From Candidatus Kuenenia stuttgartensis (GTDB lineage Bacteria; Planctomycetota; JAKEIC01; DYIT01): a DNA stretch of 37,190 bases. The notes under the pieces were generated by a model that had not been told where the DNA came from, did not search any database, and saw only the letters and a list, made by a program, of their open reading frames with translations. The translations under genes and the position numbers were made by a program. The stretch is from the NCBI GenBank assembly GCA_020723505.1, contig DYIT01000002.1, positions 68,214 through 105,403 of the forward strand. Reading direction: 5' to 3'. Shown one piece after another: positions 7,740-15,900 of the stretch; within the stretch, counting starts at the first letter, position 1; every line of letters starts with the position of its first letter.

Positions 7740-10148
7740 TCATTCCAGGCGCGAGATGATTTCCCTTACAAGTCTGTCGAAAGGCACGTGCTCCAGGACT
7801 CTGCGAAGGGCCGGCAGCGAGGGCTTTCCTATCTTGAGGAGCGCGTCGAATGCAGGCCCTTTCCAGGCGCGATTGGACCAATTGTATTCGACCAGGTGCT
7901 CCGCAGCCGTTGCACCGCCTATTTCACTCAGCGCATCGAACGCATAGGTTCGACAATACTCGTCGTCAAGCATCCTCGCAAGCAGCCCGACAGCCCTTTC
8001 GTCGCCGAACTTGCCCAGGGAAATGACCGCCATGTCACGAACTTCAGGGTTCTTATCCATGGTCGCGTTTATCAACGCGAGAAAAGCCATCTCGCCCTTG
8101 TACCTTCCGAGTGCCCCTGCCGCTGCCGCACGGACATGCTCGTCTTGGTCAGCCAGCGCTCTTGCCAGAGGCCCTACAGCCCGGGAATCGCCGGTTTCCG
8201 CCAGCGCCCGCGCCGCCATTTCCGCCAGATCCGGGTCCCCCCTGCCAAGAGCCTCGATAAGGCCATCCACGGCTTCCTGGCCTTTGATTTTGCCAAGCGC
8301 TTCGCTTGCCGCGAATTGCACTTCCATGTCCTTTCTGACCAGAATCCCCAGGAGAGGCTGGACGGCCCTCCTGTCTCCTATTTCGCCGAGCGCTCTCGCG
8401 GCAGCTTTGCGCAGATTACTGTCGTCGGCATGCAAGGCTCGAACAAGCGGTTCGACTGCACTGCTGTCCCTGATATTGCCAAGCGCTCTGGCGGCTCCTT
8501 CGCTGACCCATGAATCCTCGTCGCCAAGCACTTCAATCAGCGGGCGAAGGGCTCGTGAATCGCCGATTTCCTCCAGGGCTCTGACGGCCATGCGTCTCAA
8601 ATGTGAATCTTCGCCTGCCAGCAACCCAAGCAGGGGTTCCACGGCTTCTCTGCTCCCCATTATGCCGAGAACTCTGCCCGCATATTCCCTAATATCTCGG
8701 TCTTCGAAGGATAACGCCTCAATGAGCGGCTCAACGGCCCTGGCGTCGTCCATCGCCTTGAGCACCTCGATGGCATCAATTTTCCCGGAAGCGCTTGATT
8801 CCTTGCTCAGCAGCACTCTTACGACAGGCCCCAGGACGGCATCGGCGCCCATCTTCTTCAGCGCCTCCGGCAGGATGCTTTGCATACCACGGCCTTCGCA
8901 TTTTCCAAAGGCGGCCACAAGCGCGTCGAGAGACCTCGAATTGCGTATTTCGCCAAGCGCACGGCCGGTGGAAACCTTGAGCTGCTGATCCTTTCCCTGC
9001 ATCACACGTGCAAGCAGCTCGATGGCTTTCGCGTCCCCTATTTCGCCCAGCGCCTTTGCCGCCCTCCTTCTCACTTCACGGCTCTGGTCGTCCAGCATCC
9101 TTGCCAGCGAGTCAACAGCTTTCGGGTCCTTCAGCTTCCCGAGCGCTTCGATAACAAGGATTCTTGTTTGTTCGCTGCCGTCTTCCAGAGCTGCGATGAG
9201 CACATCCGTGACGTTCGAATCGCCCATCATGCCAAGGGCCAGGACAACGTCCATGCGAACGGAGCCATCTTCGTCTTTGAGCGAAATCGCATGTGAATCA
9301 ATCGGCCTGGATCCCCTGATTTTCTCGAGGGATTCGATTACCGCACTGCGGACGTCCCGGCAACCGTCGTTTAGCGAATCCAACAGGGCCTGCACCTCCC
9401 CGGTCCCGCCCATCTGCCCAAGGGCCCAGGCGGCAATCTCGCGCGACCTCGGATCATCAGACTTCAGTTGTCCTTCGAGAACCTGAATCGCCTTTGTCCT
9501 GTCTATCATGACGATTGGTTCCAGCATGGACGAACCCCGTCTGGTCAACGCTTTCACAATCGGCCCAATCGCCCTGGCATCACCTATCTCTCCCAGGGTC
9601 CAGGCAGCGAGCATGCGGACTTCATCGTCCTTGTCAGAAAGCATATTCGAAAGGGGCTCGACCATGGCCGCATTCTTCATCTTCCTGAGCGCCAGGATTG
9701 CGGCATAGCGCACATCGGCATTGACGTCGCGCAATCTCTTCATCAAAGGCCCGACGGCTCTCCGGTCGGCTATATCCCCGAGGGCCTTTGCGGCCGCCTT
9801 TTTGACTTCATTGTCAAAGCTGCCGAGCGCCTTTGCCAGGGCTTCGGTCGCCCTTGCATCCTTGAGCTTCCCCAACGCGACAGCCGCGGCATGTCGCACA
9901 CTGTAATCACTGTCGCCCAGCGCATTAATCAAAGGACCCACAGCCCTGCAATCACCCATTCCGCCGAGAGCTTCCGCCGCGCTTTTCCGGGTTTCTTGGT
10001 TCAGCGCTCTGAGGTCCGCGAGCTTCGCGTCAAGGGCCATGCTTTTTTCATCAGAGCCACGGGAATTGCAGGCAGACAGGAAGACGAATGACAGAAGCAT
10101 GAGCATTGCATGGAGACACGGAAACCCGATGAATGCCTTGAGCTTCAT
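7740..10148 (-). CDS. Large HEAT/PBS-lyase-repeat lipoprotein
   Basis: 802 residues from the ATG at 10148. That start is preferred to an upstream in-frame ATG at 10229 because it puts a lipoprotein signal at the N-terminus: MKLK, hydrophobic stretch, LSAC lipobox with C27. The rest is an almost uninterrupted solenoid of more than twenty ~31-residue HEAT-like repeats of the type VRxxAAxALGxIGDxRAVxPLxxAL, as in PBS-lyase HEAT proteins. These act as protein-binding scaffolds rather than enzymes. It would be anchored to a membrane on the periplasmic or outer face. No partner is visible nearby. The last ~60 residues are more diverged repeats. Confidence 0.85.
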   Translation of the reverse strand: MKLKAFIGFPCLHAMLMLLSFVFLSACNSRGSDEKSMALDAKLADLRALNQETRKSAAEALGGMGDCRAVGPLINALGDSDYSVRHAAAVALGKLKDARATEALAKALGSFDNEVKKAAAKALGDIADRRAVGPLMKRLRDVNADVRYAAILALRKMKNAAMVEPLSNMLSDKDDEVRMLAAWTLGEIGDARAIGPIVKALTRRGSSMLEPIVMIDRTKAIQVLEGQLKSDDPRSREIAAWALGQMGGTGEVQALLDSLNDGCRDVRSAVIESLEKIRGSRPIDSHAISLKDEDGSVRMDVVLALGMMGDSNVTDVLIAALEDGSEQTRILVIEALGKLKDPKAVDSLARMLDDQSREVRRRAAKALGEIGDAKAIELLARVMQGKDQQLKVSTGRALGEIRNSRSLDALVAAFGKCEGRGMQSILPEALKKMGADAVLGPVVRVLLSKESSASGKIDAIEVLKAMDDARAVEPLIEALSFEDRDIREYAGRVLGIMGSREAVEPLLGLLAGEDSHLRRMAVRALEEIGDSRALRPLIEVLGDEDSWVSEGAARALGNIRDSSAVEPLVRALHADDSNLRKAAARALGEIGDRRAVQPLLGILVRKDMEVQFAASEALGKIKGQEAVDGLIEALGRGDPDLAEMAARALAETGDSRAVGPLARALADQDEHVRAAAAGALGRYKGEMAFLALINATMDKNPEVRDMAVISLGKFGDERAVGLLARMLDDEYCRTYAFDALSEIGGATAAEHLVEYNWSNRAWKGPAFDALLKIGKPSLPALRRVLEHVPFDRLVREIISRLE

Positions 10149-10710
10149 GACCTGATGAACACCTCTGGCATCGATACAGAACAGGGATTCACATGGACAA
10201 CTCTCTGTATTGTGTAACGATAAAAACAAAGGCAGGTTCTGAATAGTTGACGCAAATCCGGAGGATAAACCAGTCTCAGATTAGGCAAGGCCGGATGCCT
10301 GGAGTAACCGTCACCCGCACCTACCTCACAACTCCCCCATCATCGCCGCGATTGCGCGCTTCACGGAGGCGGGTAGTGATTGCCACTTGGCAGCGAGTGT
10401 CGCCAGGATTCGCCACAATCCTGATTTACCTGATGGCCTTGGCACCGGACGTCAGCCCTTGCACTTGCCCATACAACAAGGGCAACGCCGTGGTTTGCGA
10501 CCGTCCCGTGTCAAGGCCAAACTGATTCACCCGATTTAATCCTGGCTTTTCCTGGAAGGCATGATTCCCCATTATCGGCTGCAAGGGGCTGTCGAGACAA
10601 TGAGTTGCGCCGCTGGATCGGCGGGGGTGCCACAGCTTTCGAAACAGATTCTACTCGGGGAGGCGAAGTCCTGCAAGGGCAGGAGGTGCCGGCAGGCCGG
10701 GGTGTCAGGC
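10149..10710. other. Intergenic region with old repeat copies
   Basis: Apart from tail copy 3 (10326-10412) there is no supported gene. Bases ~10575-10650 match the repeat at 7176-7285, which lies beside tail copy 2, so a unit larger than the tail was duplicated and has since diverged. The HEAT gene and hicAB are divergently transcribed from this region. Confidence 0.5.
10326..10412 (-). pseudogene. Decaying C-terminal protein tail, copy 3
   Basis: The minus strand reads RILATLAAKWQSLP, then ASVKRAIAAMMGEL and a stop at 10326-10328. It is nearly identical to copy 2 over ~28 residues. The conserved upstream LHDQ.ELR part is already lost (WLG instead), so it is a shorter remnant. Confidence 0.55.
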
Positions 10711-10739
10711 TTGATTACGACATTCATGGGGGCTAAAAT
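10711..10739 (+). promoter_or_regulatory. Sigma-70-type promoter for hicAB
   Basis: TTGATT (10711-10716), a 17-bp spacer and TAAAAT (10734-10739), 39 bp before the HicA ATG. Both boxes are one or two bases from consensus and the spacing is ideal. Confidence 0.6.
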
Positions 10740-10778
10740 TCCATTACTGAGAAATAGGATCTGACTCTTAGGACGACC

Positions 10779-11036
10779 ATGAACCGCCGGAAGCTGCTGA
10801 AAAAGCTCTTGGAAGGTTCGACGAAGAACGTCTCCTTCGAGGAGATAGTTGACCTTGTCGTCGCCTTTGGATTCCATCTTGCACGAACCAGCGGAAGCCA
10901 CCACATATTCACGAGTCCAGCGGTCCGGGAACTCGTGAACCTGCAAGAAGTAAAGGGCGAAGCGAAACCGTATCAAATCCGGCAGTTTCTGCGTCTTGTC
11001 GAACGGTACAATCTGCGGCTGGAGGGGGAAACATGA
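10779..11036 (+). CDS. hicA: HicA mRNA-interferase toxin
   Basis: 85 residues. Somewhat longer than the ~60-residue core, with an N-terminal extension MNRRKLLKKLLEGSTKN. The double-stranded-RNA-binding-like fold is recognised by the FEEIVDLVVAFGFHLARTSGSHHIF block, where the histidine after G-S is the family's catalytic residue. HicA cleaves mRNA and is blocked by HicB. The stop overlaps hicB (ATGA), the normal toxin-first order. Of the three toxin-antitoxin modules in this stretch it is the only one that is intact. Confidence 0.88.
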   Translation: MNRRKLLKKLLEGSTKNVSFEEIVDLVVAFGFHLARTSGSHHIFTSPAVRELVNLQEVKGEAKPYQIRQFLRLVERYNLRLEGET

Positions 11037-11266
11037 CCGATTATCATATCAACATCTTCTATAGCGAAGAGGATGGCGGGTACATCGCGGACATCCCGGA
11101 CCTCGAATCGTGCTCGGCTTTCGGAGAGACGCCGGAGGAAGCGCTCAAGCAGCTGAATCGAGCCAAGAAAGCCTGGCTCGAAGCGGCCAGGAAAGAAGGC
11201 AAACCTGTCCCTTTGCCGAAATATTGTCCTCTAATCTACCAGGTTTCGAAGGTCAACTTGGGCTGA
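11033..11266 (+). CDS. hicB: HicB-type antitoxin
   Basis: 77 residues with the HicB partial RNase-H-like fold: INIFYSEEDGGYIADIPDLESCSAFGETPEEAL, then a helix of AKKAWLEAARKEGKPVPLP. It binds and neutralises HicA. There is no C-terminal ribbon-helix-helix or HTH DNA-binding domain, so this is the short form and autorepression may need another factor. Starts in an ATGA overlap with hicA. Confidence 0.88.
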   Translation: MTDYHINIFYSEEDGGYIADIPDLESCSAFGETPEEALKQLNRAKKAWLEAARKEGKPVPLPKYCPLIYQVSKVNLG

Positions 11267-11294
11267 CATCGCGCTTCTACTCTGCGACTTCCGA

Positions 11295-11330
11295 CTCACA
11301 GCTCCTCGATTATCGCCGCGATCGCGCGCT
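11295..11330 (-). pseudogene. Decaying C-terminal protein tail, copy 4 (minimal)
   Basis: Only the end of the repeat is left: KRAIAAIIEEL and a stop at 11295-11297. The match to copies 2 and 3 (KRAIAAMVGEL, KRAIAAMMGEL) is clear despite the short length. It sits 10 bp past the higA stop codon. Confidence 0.45.
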
Positions 11331-11340
11331 TGCTTGCAGC

Positions 11341-11646
11341 TCAGCTAGCCTTCTTGCAACGTCCGACTTCCTTTTCCAGCCTGCCCCCAAACCTGTCTCG
11401 CTCGACTTCGAGCTCGAAATCCATCTGGAGTCCGAGCCAGAAGCCCGGCGACATGTCGAAGTAATGCGCGAGCCTGAGAGCGGTATCGGCAGTTATCCTG
11501 CGCTTGCCGAGGACGATCTCGTTAATCCTGCGCGGTGGCACTCCGATGTCCCTTGCCAGCCGATTCTGGCTGAGACCCAGCGGTTCGAGGAACTCCGCGA
11601 GCAGAATCTCGCCGGGATGGATGGGATCCATTCTCTTCGCCGCCAT
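11341..11646 (-). CDS. higA: HigA-family antitoxin (XRE-type HTH)
   Basis: 101 residues from the ATG at 11646 (MAAKRMDPIHPGEIL). HigA homologues begin near this PIHPGE motif, and this start follows the higB stop by 8 bp. The HTH reads LGLSQNRLARDIGVPPRRINEIVLGKR, followed by the family's ADTALRLAHYFDMSPGFWLGLQ. It would repress its own operon and neutralise HigB. The toxin gene just upstream is only a stub, so this antitoxin is orphaned. Confidence 0.9.
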   Translation of the reverse strand: MAAKRMDPIHPGEILLAEFLEPLGLSQNRLARDIGVPPRRINEIVLGKRRITADTALRLAHYFDMSPGFWLGLQMDFELEVERDRFGGRLEKEVGRCKKAS

Positions 11647-11654
11647 GACGCACC

Positions 11655-11744
11655 TCAGTGATAGTCCACGATTTCCACTTCGAAGGCGTCTCCCTGACGC
11701 CACTCGAAGCAGACTCGGTACTGGTCGTTGATTCGGATGGCGAT
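11655..11744 (-). pseudogene. HigB toxin, C-terminal stub
   Basis: 29 codons in the higB reading frame end in IRINDQYRVCFEW, then VEIVDYH and a stop at 11655-11657, the classic C-terminus of RelE-fold HigB toxins. An in-frame TGA (11742-11744) closes the frame upstream and the palindromic repeat starts 3 bp further on (11747). About two thirds of the toxin is missing, including most of the RNase fold. Confidence 0.8.
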
Positions 11745-11746
11745 TC

Positions 11747-11782
11747 AGGGCGACCTTCCCAATCTCGAAGGTCGATTGCCCT
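11747..11782. repeat. Palindromic repeat at the higB break point
   Basis: AGGGCGACCTT ... AAGGTCGATTGCCCT forms a long hairpin: inner arms 11751-11757 and 11768-11774, outer AGGGC/GCCCT. It shares the ACC...GGT core and the trailing TTGCCCT with the two units at 7286-7395. It begins exactly where higB homology ends. Confidence 0.6.
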
Positions 11783-11788
11783 TTCTCG

Positions 11789-12133
11789 CTAGACTATGTT
11801 CAGGCCGCCGGATCCGTCCTTGCTGCCGTGAGCCGAACGCATGGCTGCGACAGCGGGCTTTGCCGTATCCTTGGGTTGGGAGCGCAGTCCTGCCTGCGCA
11901 GCGCTCTTCCCGGCATGCAGTGCGGCGGCAGCCGACTCCTTCAACTCGCGTTCGGCATCGAGCCAGTCCTGCCGATCCAGACCCGGACTGCAGCCCCTGT
12001 TCATGAACAGCTCATATGCGCGCCGGGCGATTTCATCGTGCGAAGGCGCCTGCGCCCCGACAGGGGCGGAAACGCTTTCCTGCTGTTCCGCCGAATCCTG
12101 GAAAGATTTCGGTCTGGTCCATGGTTTTTTCAT
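11789..12133 (-). CDS. DUF2934-containing protein
   Basis: 114 residues from the ATG at 12133, preceded by AGGAGGAG. An open frame continues upstream to 12334 but that part is low-complexity and lacks a ribosome-binding site. The middle (HDEIARRAYELFMNRGCSPG, then DWLDAERELKE) is a DUF2934 motif, a short helical element of unknown function. The flanks are Ala/Ser/Gln-rich and probably disordered. It is soluble with no signal peptide. Confidence 0.72.
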   Translation of the reverse strand: MKKPWTRPKSFQDSAEQQESVSAPVGAQAPSHDEIARRAYELFMNRGCSPGLDRQDWLDAERELKESAAAALHAGKSAAQAGLRSQPKDTAKPAVAAMRSAHGSKDGSGGLNIV

Positions 12134-12583
12134 CGAATCTCCTCCTATTTCTGCCGCCGGTCCGTGCGCCGCGGCGAAGAAAAAAAACGACCCGATTCCG
12201 CGCGTGCGTGCGCCGAACCGTGTCGGCTTACTCTTCAACAGGCCGTCCGGCACCGCCGAACCGCCTTTCATCCAGTCATCCGACGACTGAGCGATCTCCT
12301 CAAGCCTTGTTGATTTCCGCTCTGCTGGCATCAATCATATAGATTTCCGACAAGGATTGTAGACAATTCCCGTGGAAACCAGTTCAAATCAGAATCGAGA
12401 ATCACGAGGGATTGCCCGATTCCTGCGGTTTTGGCGGTGACACCTGTCGAGTTCCATTGTCTTTTCATGGGCGAAACCCTAGAATTGGATTCTGTGGACC
12501 CGCAGCAGCCACGGTGAAGGCGCCACTGGGGAAATCCCGGATAACTCCCGTGAGTTCTGCTTTCCCGGCGCTGGAGGAAAAAT
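12134..12583. other. Intergenic region between divergent genes
   Basis: No supported gene. This stretch must hold the divergent promoters of the DUF2934 gene and the NHL lipoprotein gene. I could not settle on convincing -35/-10 pairs. A CTGGAGGAAAAAT ribosome-binding site directly precedes the NHL start. Confidence 0.4.
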
Positions 12584-14137
12584 ATGCAGCCTCGTTTTGT
12601 TTTGACGACATCTGCAATCTCATTGGCGTTTTGCCTGGCGTCGTGCAGCAGCGACTACAAGCCCGACGAGAGCTTCACCTGGGGGAGCGGATCCCAGTTC
12701 GCGGCCCAGACGGGATTTGCAGAAGGCTGGATAGGCGGAGCCGCCGACGGGTGGCACCAGTACTCTGGAGCGCCTTTCAGCCTCAACACGAGCTCGTTCT
12801 ACCAGCCTGCGGACGTCTATGTCTCGAACAACGGCCACATCTACACAGCGGATTCCGGGAACCACCGTGTCTGCAGATGGGACGCATCGGGAGTTTTCGA
12901 AGGATGGATTGGCGGCGGCGTCTCCGGGTGGAACGCGACCTACGGGCCGGGCGGCAGCGGGGCTGACAGCAACAGTTTCAACGAGCCGTCCGGCGTGTGC
13001 CTCGACTCCTCCGGGAACATCTACGTGGCGGACAAGCAGAACAACAGGGTCTGCAAATGGGACGGCTTCGGTCAGTTCCAGGGATGGATTGGAGGAGGCG
13101 CCACAGGCTGGCAGGGGAACACAGCCCCGCCCTCAGGGAACGGGCAGGCCTGGTTCATCTGGCCTGTGGGTCTTTGGATTGACGGAGGCATGATTTACGT
13201 TGCCGACTCCAACAATCATCGAATCAGCAGGTGGGACCTGCAGGGCAATCCCCAGGGGTGGATTGGGGGGAGCGTCGACGGCTGGCAGTCGGCTGCAGGC
13301 GCCTGGACCGGGAGCGATGTCCGCAGTTTCAACTTCCCGATGGACGTCTGCGCGGGGCAGGACGGGTATTTATACGTAGCCGACATGATGAACAACCGGA
13401 TTTCCAGGTGGAACATCGCCTCGGGGGCGGCCGCCGGCTGGGTCGGCGGCGGATTCGATGGATGGCAGATGACCGGCCAGTCGCTATCGCCTACCGACAT
13501 GTCCGGGCATTTCAACATGCCCGCGGGAATCTTTGCCGCCGGGGCGAACCTGTTCGTATCCGACCGCGGCAACAACAGGATTCACGCCTGGGGGACCGAC
13601 GGCAAGGTTACAGGCTGGATTGGGGGCGGGTCAGACGGGTGGAAAAATTACTACGGCGCCGCCCAGTCCTCGGACATGAGGAGCTTCTTCGAGCCGCAGG
13701 GAATTTTCATGTCGCGCAGCTCGAGAATATACGCGGCCGATGTCCGAAACAACAGGATATCCAGATGGTCCAACGCGCCTTCCAGCAGCGACGACACGAT
13801 TCCGCCGGCGCAGATAACCGACCTGTCGGCAACCCCGCAGGGTACAGGCTCGGTTTCGCTGTCCTGGACCGCCACGGGCGACGACGGCTGGACCTGGCAG
13901 GCATCCGGATACGAGATTAGATTCTCCTATTCCCCGATTATTTCCGACGCGGATTTCAGCAGCGCCATGGAGTACCCCCAGAACATCCATCCCAACGCCC
14001 CGGGTTCCCCGGAGACGTTCATGCTGAACGGCCTCAATCCGGGCCAGCAGTGCTGGTTCGCAATCAGGATACTGGACGAGTTCTACAACCGTTCGCCCTG
14101 GATTGCCGTCGGGCCCGTAACCGTGCCCGCGGCATAA
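12584..14137 (+). CDS. NHL-repeat lipoprotein with C-terminal fibronectin type III domain
   Basis: 517 residues. Signal peptide with LASC lipobox (C21). Residues ~35-400 form about six blades of an NHL-type beta-propeller, each with IYVADxxNNRISRWD or a close variant and separated by a distinctive GWIGGGxxGW loop. Residues ~405-517 (PPAQITDLSATP, then SVSLSWTATGDDG) are a fibronectin type III domain. Such proteins are cell-surface binding platforms; no catalytic residues are apparent. The strong GGAGG ribosome-binding site supports the start. Whether it is six blades or five plus a cap is uncertain. Confidence 0.82.
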   Translation: MQPRFVLTTSAISLAFCLASCSSDYKPDESFTWGSGSQFAAQTGFAEGWIGGAADGWHQYSGAPFSLNTSSFYQPADVYVSNNGHIYTADSGNHRVCRWDASGVFEGWIGGGVSGWNATYGPGGSGADSNSFNEPSGVCLDSSGNIYVADKQNNRVCKWDGFGQFQGWIGGGATGWQGNTAPPSGNGQAWFIWPVGLWIDGGMIYVADSNNHRISRWDLQGNPQGWIGGSVDGWQSAAGAWTGSDVRSFNFPMDVCAGQDGYLYVADMMNNRISRWNIASGAAAGWVGGGFDGWQMTGQSLSPTDMSGHFNMPAGIFAAGANLFVSDRGNNRIHAWGTDGKVTGWIGGGSDGWKNYYGAAQSSDMRSFFEPQGIFMSRSSRIYAADVRNNRISRWSNAPSSSDDTIPPAQITDLSATPQGTGSVSLSWTATGDDGWTWQASGYEIRFSYSPIISDADFSSAMEYPQNIHPNAPGSPETFMLNGLNPGQQCWFAIRILDEFYNRSPWIAVGPVTVPAA

Positions 14138-14534
14138 ACTCTGTGCGCGCCGCTGGTAAAGCACTTTAAAAACCTTGTGGGAGCCGCCGGGAAAGCGCTT
14201 TTAAAAACCCTGTGGGAGCCGCCGGAAATGCCCTGTTCATCGAGGCGGCGATTTCACCCACCCTGCGTGTGCAGACCAGGGCGCCGGACTCCATTACTAT
14301 GCGCTCTATCAGCGTTTTCAGGAATCCTTCAGCGGTCTCCGCGTCGAATTCGCCATAAAATTAATCTGCACTCTTTAGTAAGACAAGAGGTTACGAAAGG
14401 ATTTGACAACGGATTTCGATTCCTTTTCAATGCTCCGTTTTGTTTTGAAGCAGGACCCAACAGGAGTCTTAGCGGACGTGTGGAAGACCCCATGCAAGGT
14501 GCCAATGGAAAATCATGTTTTGAGGAGATGCACG
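14138..14534. other. Intergenic region with short tandem repeat
   Basis: Bases 14158-14190 and 14192-14225 are two copies of a ~33-bp unit (AAAGCRCTT...AAAAACC, then TGTGGGAGCCGCCGG), followed by AAATG of a possible third. They lie ~20 bp past the NHL stop. Beyond them I see no gene until the hydrolase start. Confidence 0.55.
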
Positions 14535-15542
14535 ATGCTCGGGAACGAGAGAATGGTCATTGCAGCCGCCGTGTGCTTCCTTGCGATTTTCGCAGGGCAT
14601 TCTTCGATCGCGCAAGAGGGCGGTGAATCCCGCGGGTATCAGGAAGGCTTTTCCATGGCGCAAATCGCCACTTCCTATTTCGAGAAAGGCGAAGGACAGC
14701 CCATTATCCTGATTCATGGCTGGGGGGATTCCAAAGAGACGTGGCGCGCATGCGCGGACATCCTTTCAGCCCGTTTCCACGTCTACGCGTACGACCTTCT
14801 CGGGTTCGGGAAGTCCACATATCCCCTGGGCGCTTTCACGATTGAGGCATTCGTAGGGCAGTTGGAGCGATTCATCGAGGACCGGAAAATCGCCTGCCCG
14901 ATTCTGGTCGGCAACTCGATGGGAGCCCAGATAGCGCTCAAGTACGCCGTGGATTATCCGCACGAAGGTTCCAAGCCGCCCGACATCGCCGGCTTAGTCC
15001 TTGTCGACATCAGCGGCGGATCCAAGACTACGGAGGCCTTCGTTGCGACGTCCTCGAAGCTGGCGGGGTGTGCCAACGCACTCCACGGGGTCTGGGAAGA
15101 GAAAGAAACGCGTTCCGCAGTGCATGCTGCCCTGCTGGAAGTCATGTTCAACGACGATGCCGTCACTCCTGCCCTTGAGGAACGCCTGATTGACCAGTTC
15201 AGGACGCCCCAGGGCAGGCAAGCGATGCTGTGGACCGCCAAGCAGTTCAGGTACGACCAAACCTCCAGCTTTTCGGGTTTCGCATTCGTGAGGGGACGCA
15301 ACCCCATTCGCACTGACGCATCGGGAAAGGTCGTGGCCCCCATGCTCGTCCTCTGGGGCGCGCAGGATCCGTGGTTCCCGGCAGAGTCGGTGAAGGAAAT
15401 CGACGGCTCCATGGCGAGGTATAAGGCGTACAAATCCCGCATAATCGAGGGCTGCGGGCATCTTCCACAGATAGAGAAGCCCGCTGAAGTCTGCAATGCC
15501 ATCATGGATACCTTCGCGCCCGAGAGCGGAAAAAAAGACTAG
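14535..15542 (+). CDS. Exported alpha/beta-hydrolase
   Basis: 335 residues from the ATG at 14535, which has GAGGA just upstream and gives a clean signal peptide (MLGNERMVIAAAVCFLAIF, cut near SIAQ). A longer frame from a TTG at 14403 has neither. It shows the hydrolase landmarks: oxyanion-hole HGWGDS (H61-G62), nucleophile GNSMG with S128, acid in LWGAQDPWFP and catalytic His in GCGHLPQIEKP. The mature enzyme is periplasmic or secreted. Substrate cannot be read from sequence; esterase or dehalogenase-like activity is possible. Confidence 0.85.
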   Translation: MLGNERMVIAAAVCFLAIFAGHSSIAQEGGESRGYQEGFSMAQIATSYFEKGEGQPIILIHGWGDSKETWRACADILSARFHVYAYDLLGFGKSTYPLGAFTIEAFVGQLERFIEDRKIACPILVGNSMGAQIALKYAVDYPHEGSKPPDIAGLVLVDISGGSKTTEAFVATSSKLAGCANALHGVWEEKETRSAVHAALLEVMFNDDAVTPALEERLIDQFRTPQGRQAMLWTAKQFRYDQTSSFSGFAFVRGRNPIRTDASGKVVAPMLVLWGAQDPWFPAESVKEIDGSMARYKAYKSRIIEGCGHLPQIEKPAEVCNAIMDTFAPESGKKD

Positions 15543-15900
15543 CAGGATCCTGTTCGCAGGGGCACGGCGTGCCGTGCCCAACCGTCACTGTCGCAGGGTT
15601 CTAGCACGCCTACGCCCTTTCGGTGTTTTACTTCAAGATTAGCTGTAAGGTTTCCGAATCAACCCTGAATTCGGGCTGATCATCCTGGGTGTCAAGTGGA
15701 CCGGCCCGTGGGTTATAAAAACGCCCCGTTGCTCTTCCTGCCTGTCCATGCCGGTCGCTTGATTATCCACGACATCGGAATCGATATCGAGATCGGGCAG
15801 CCGCGCGACTTGCAGATAGGAGCCCTTAGCTTTGACGACCGGTGGGCCGACCTTGCGGAACTCGAAGCGGCAGAGGGTGTCAGTTCCGGTGGGCTAACTT
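15543..15900. other. Intergenic region between convergent genes
   Basis: Holds a hairpin GGGCACGG-CGTG-CCGTGCCC (15560-15579), 17 bp past the hydrolase stop, which may terminate transcription although it lacks a T-run. Bases ~15690-15895 are open in several frames and look vaguely protein-like, but I recognise no family and call no gene. Confidence 0.4.

Noticed and set aside
8011-9486. Long plus-strand frames opposite the HEAT gene
   Set aside because: They are periodic reverse complements of the HEAT repeats (Ser/Ala/Pro-rich) without start signals or family resemblance.
15696-15895. A short gene between the hydrolase and the lipoprotein
   Set aside because: Frames on both strands are open and look slightly protein-like, but they have no recognisable family, no ribosome-binding site and run into the opposite gene.
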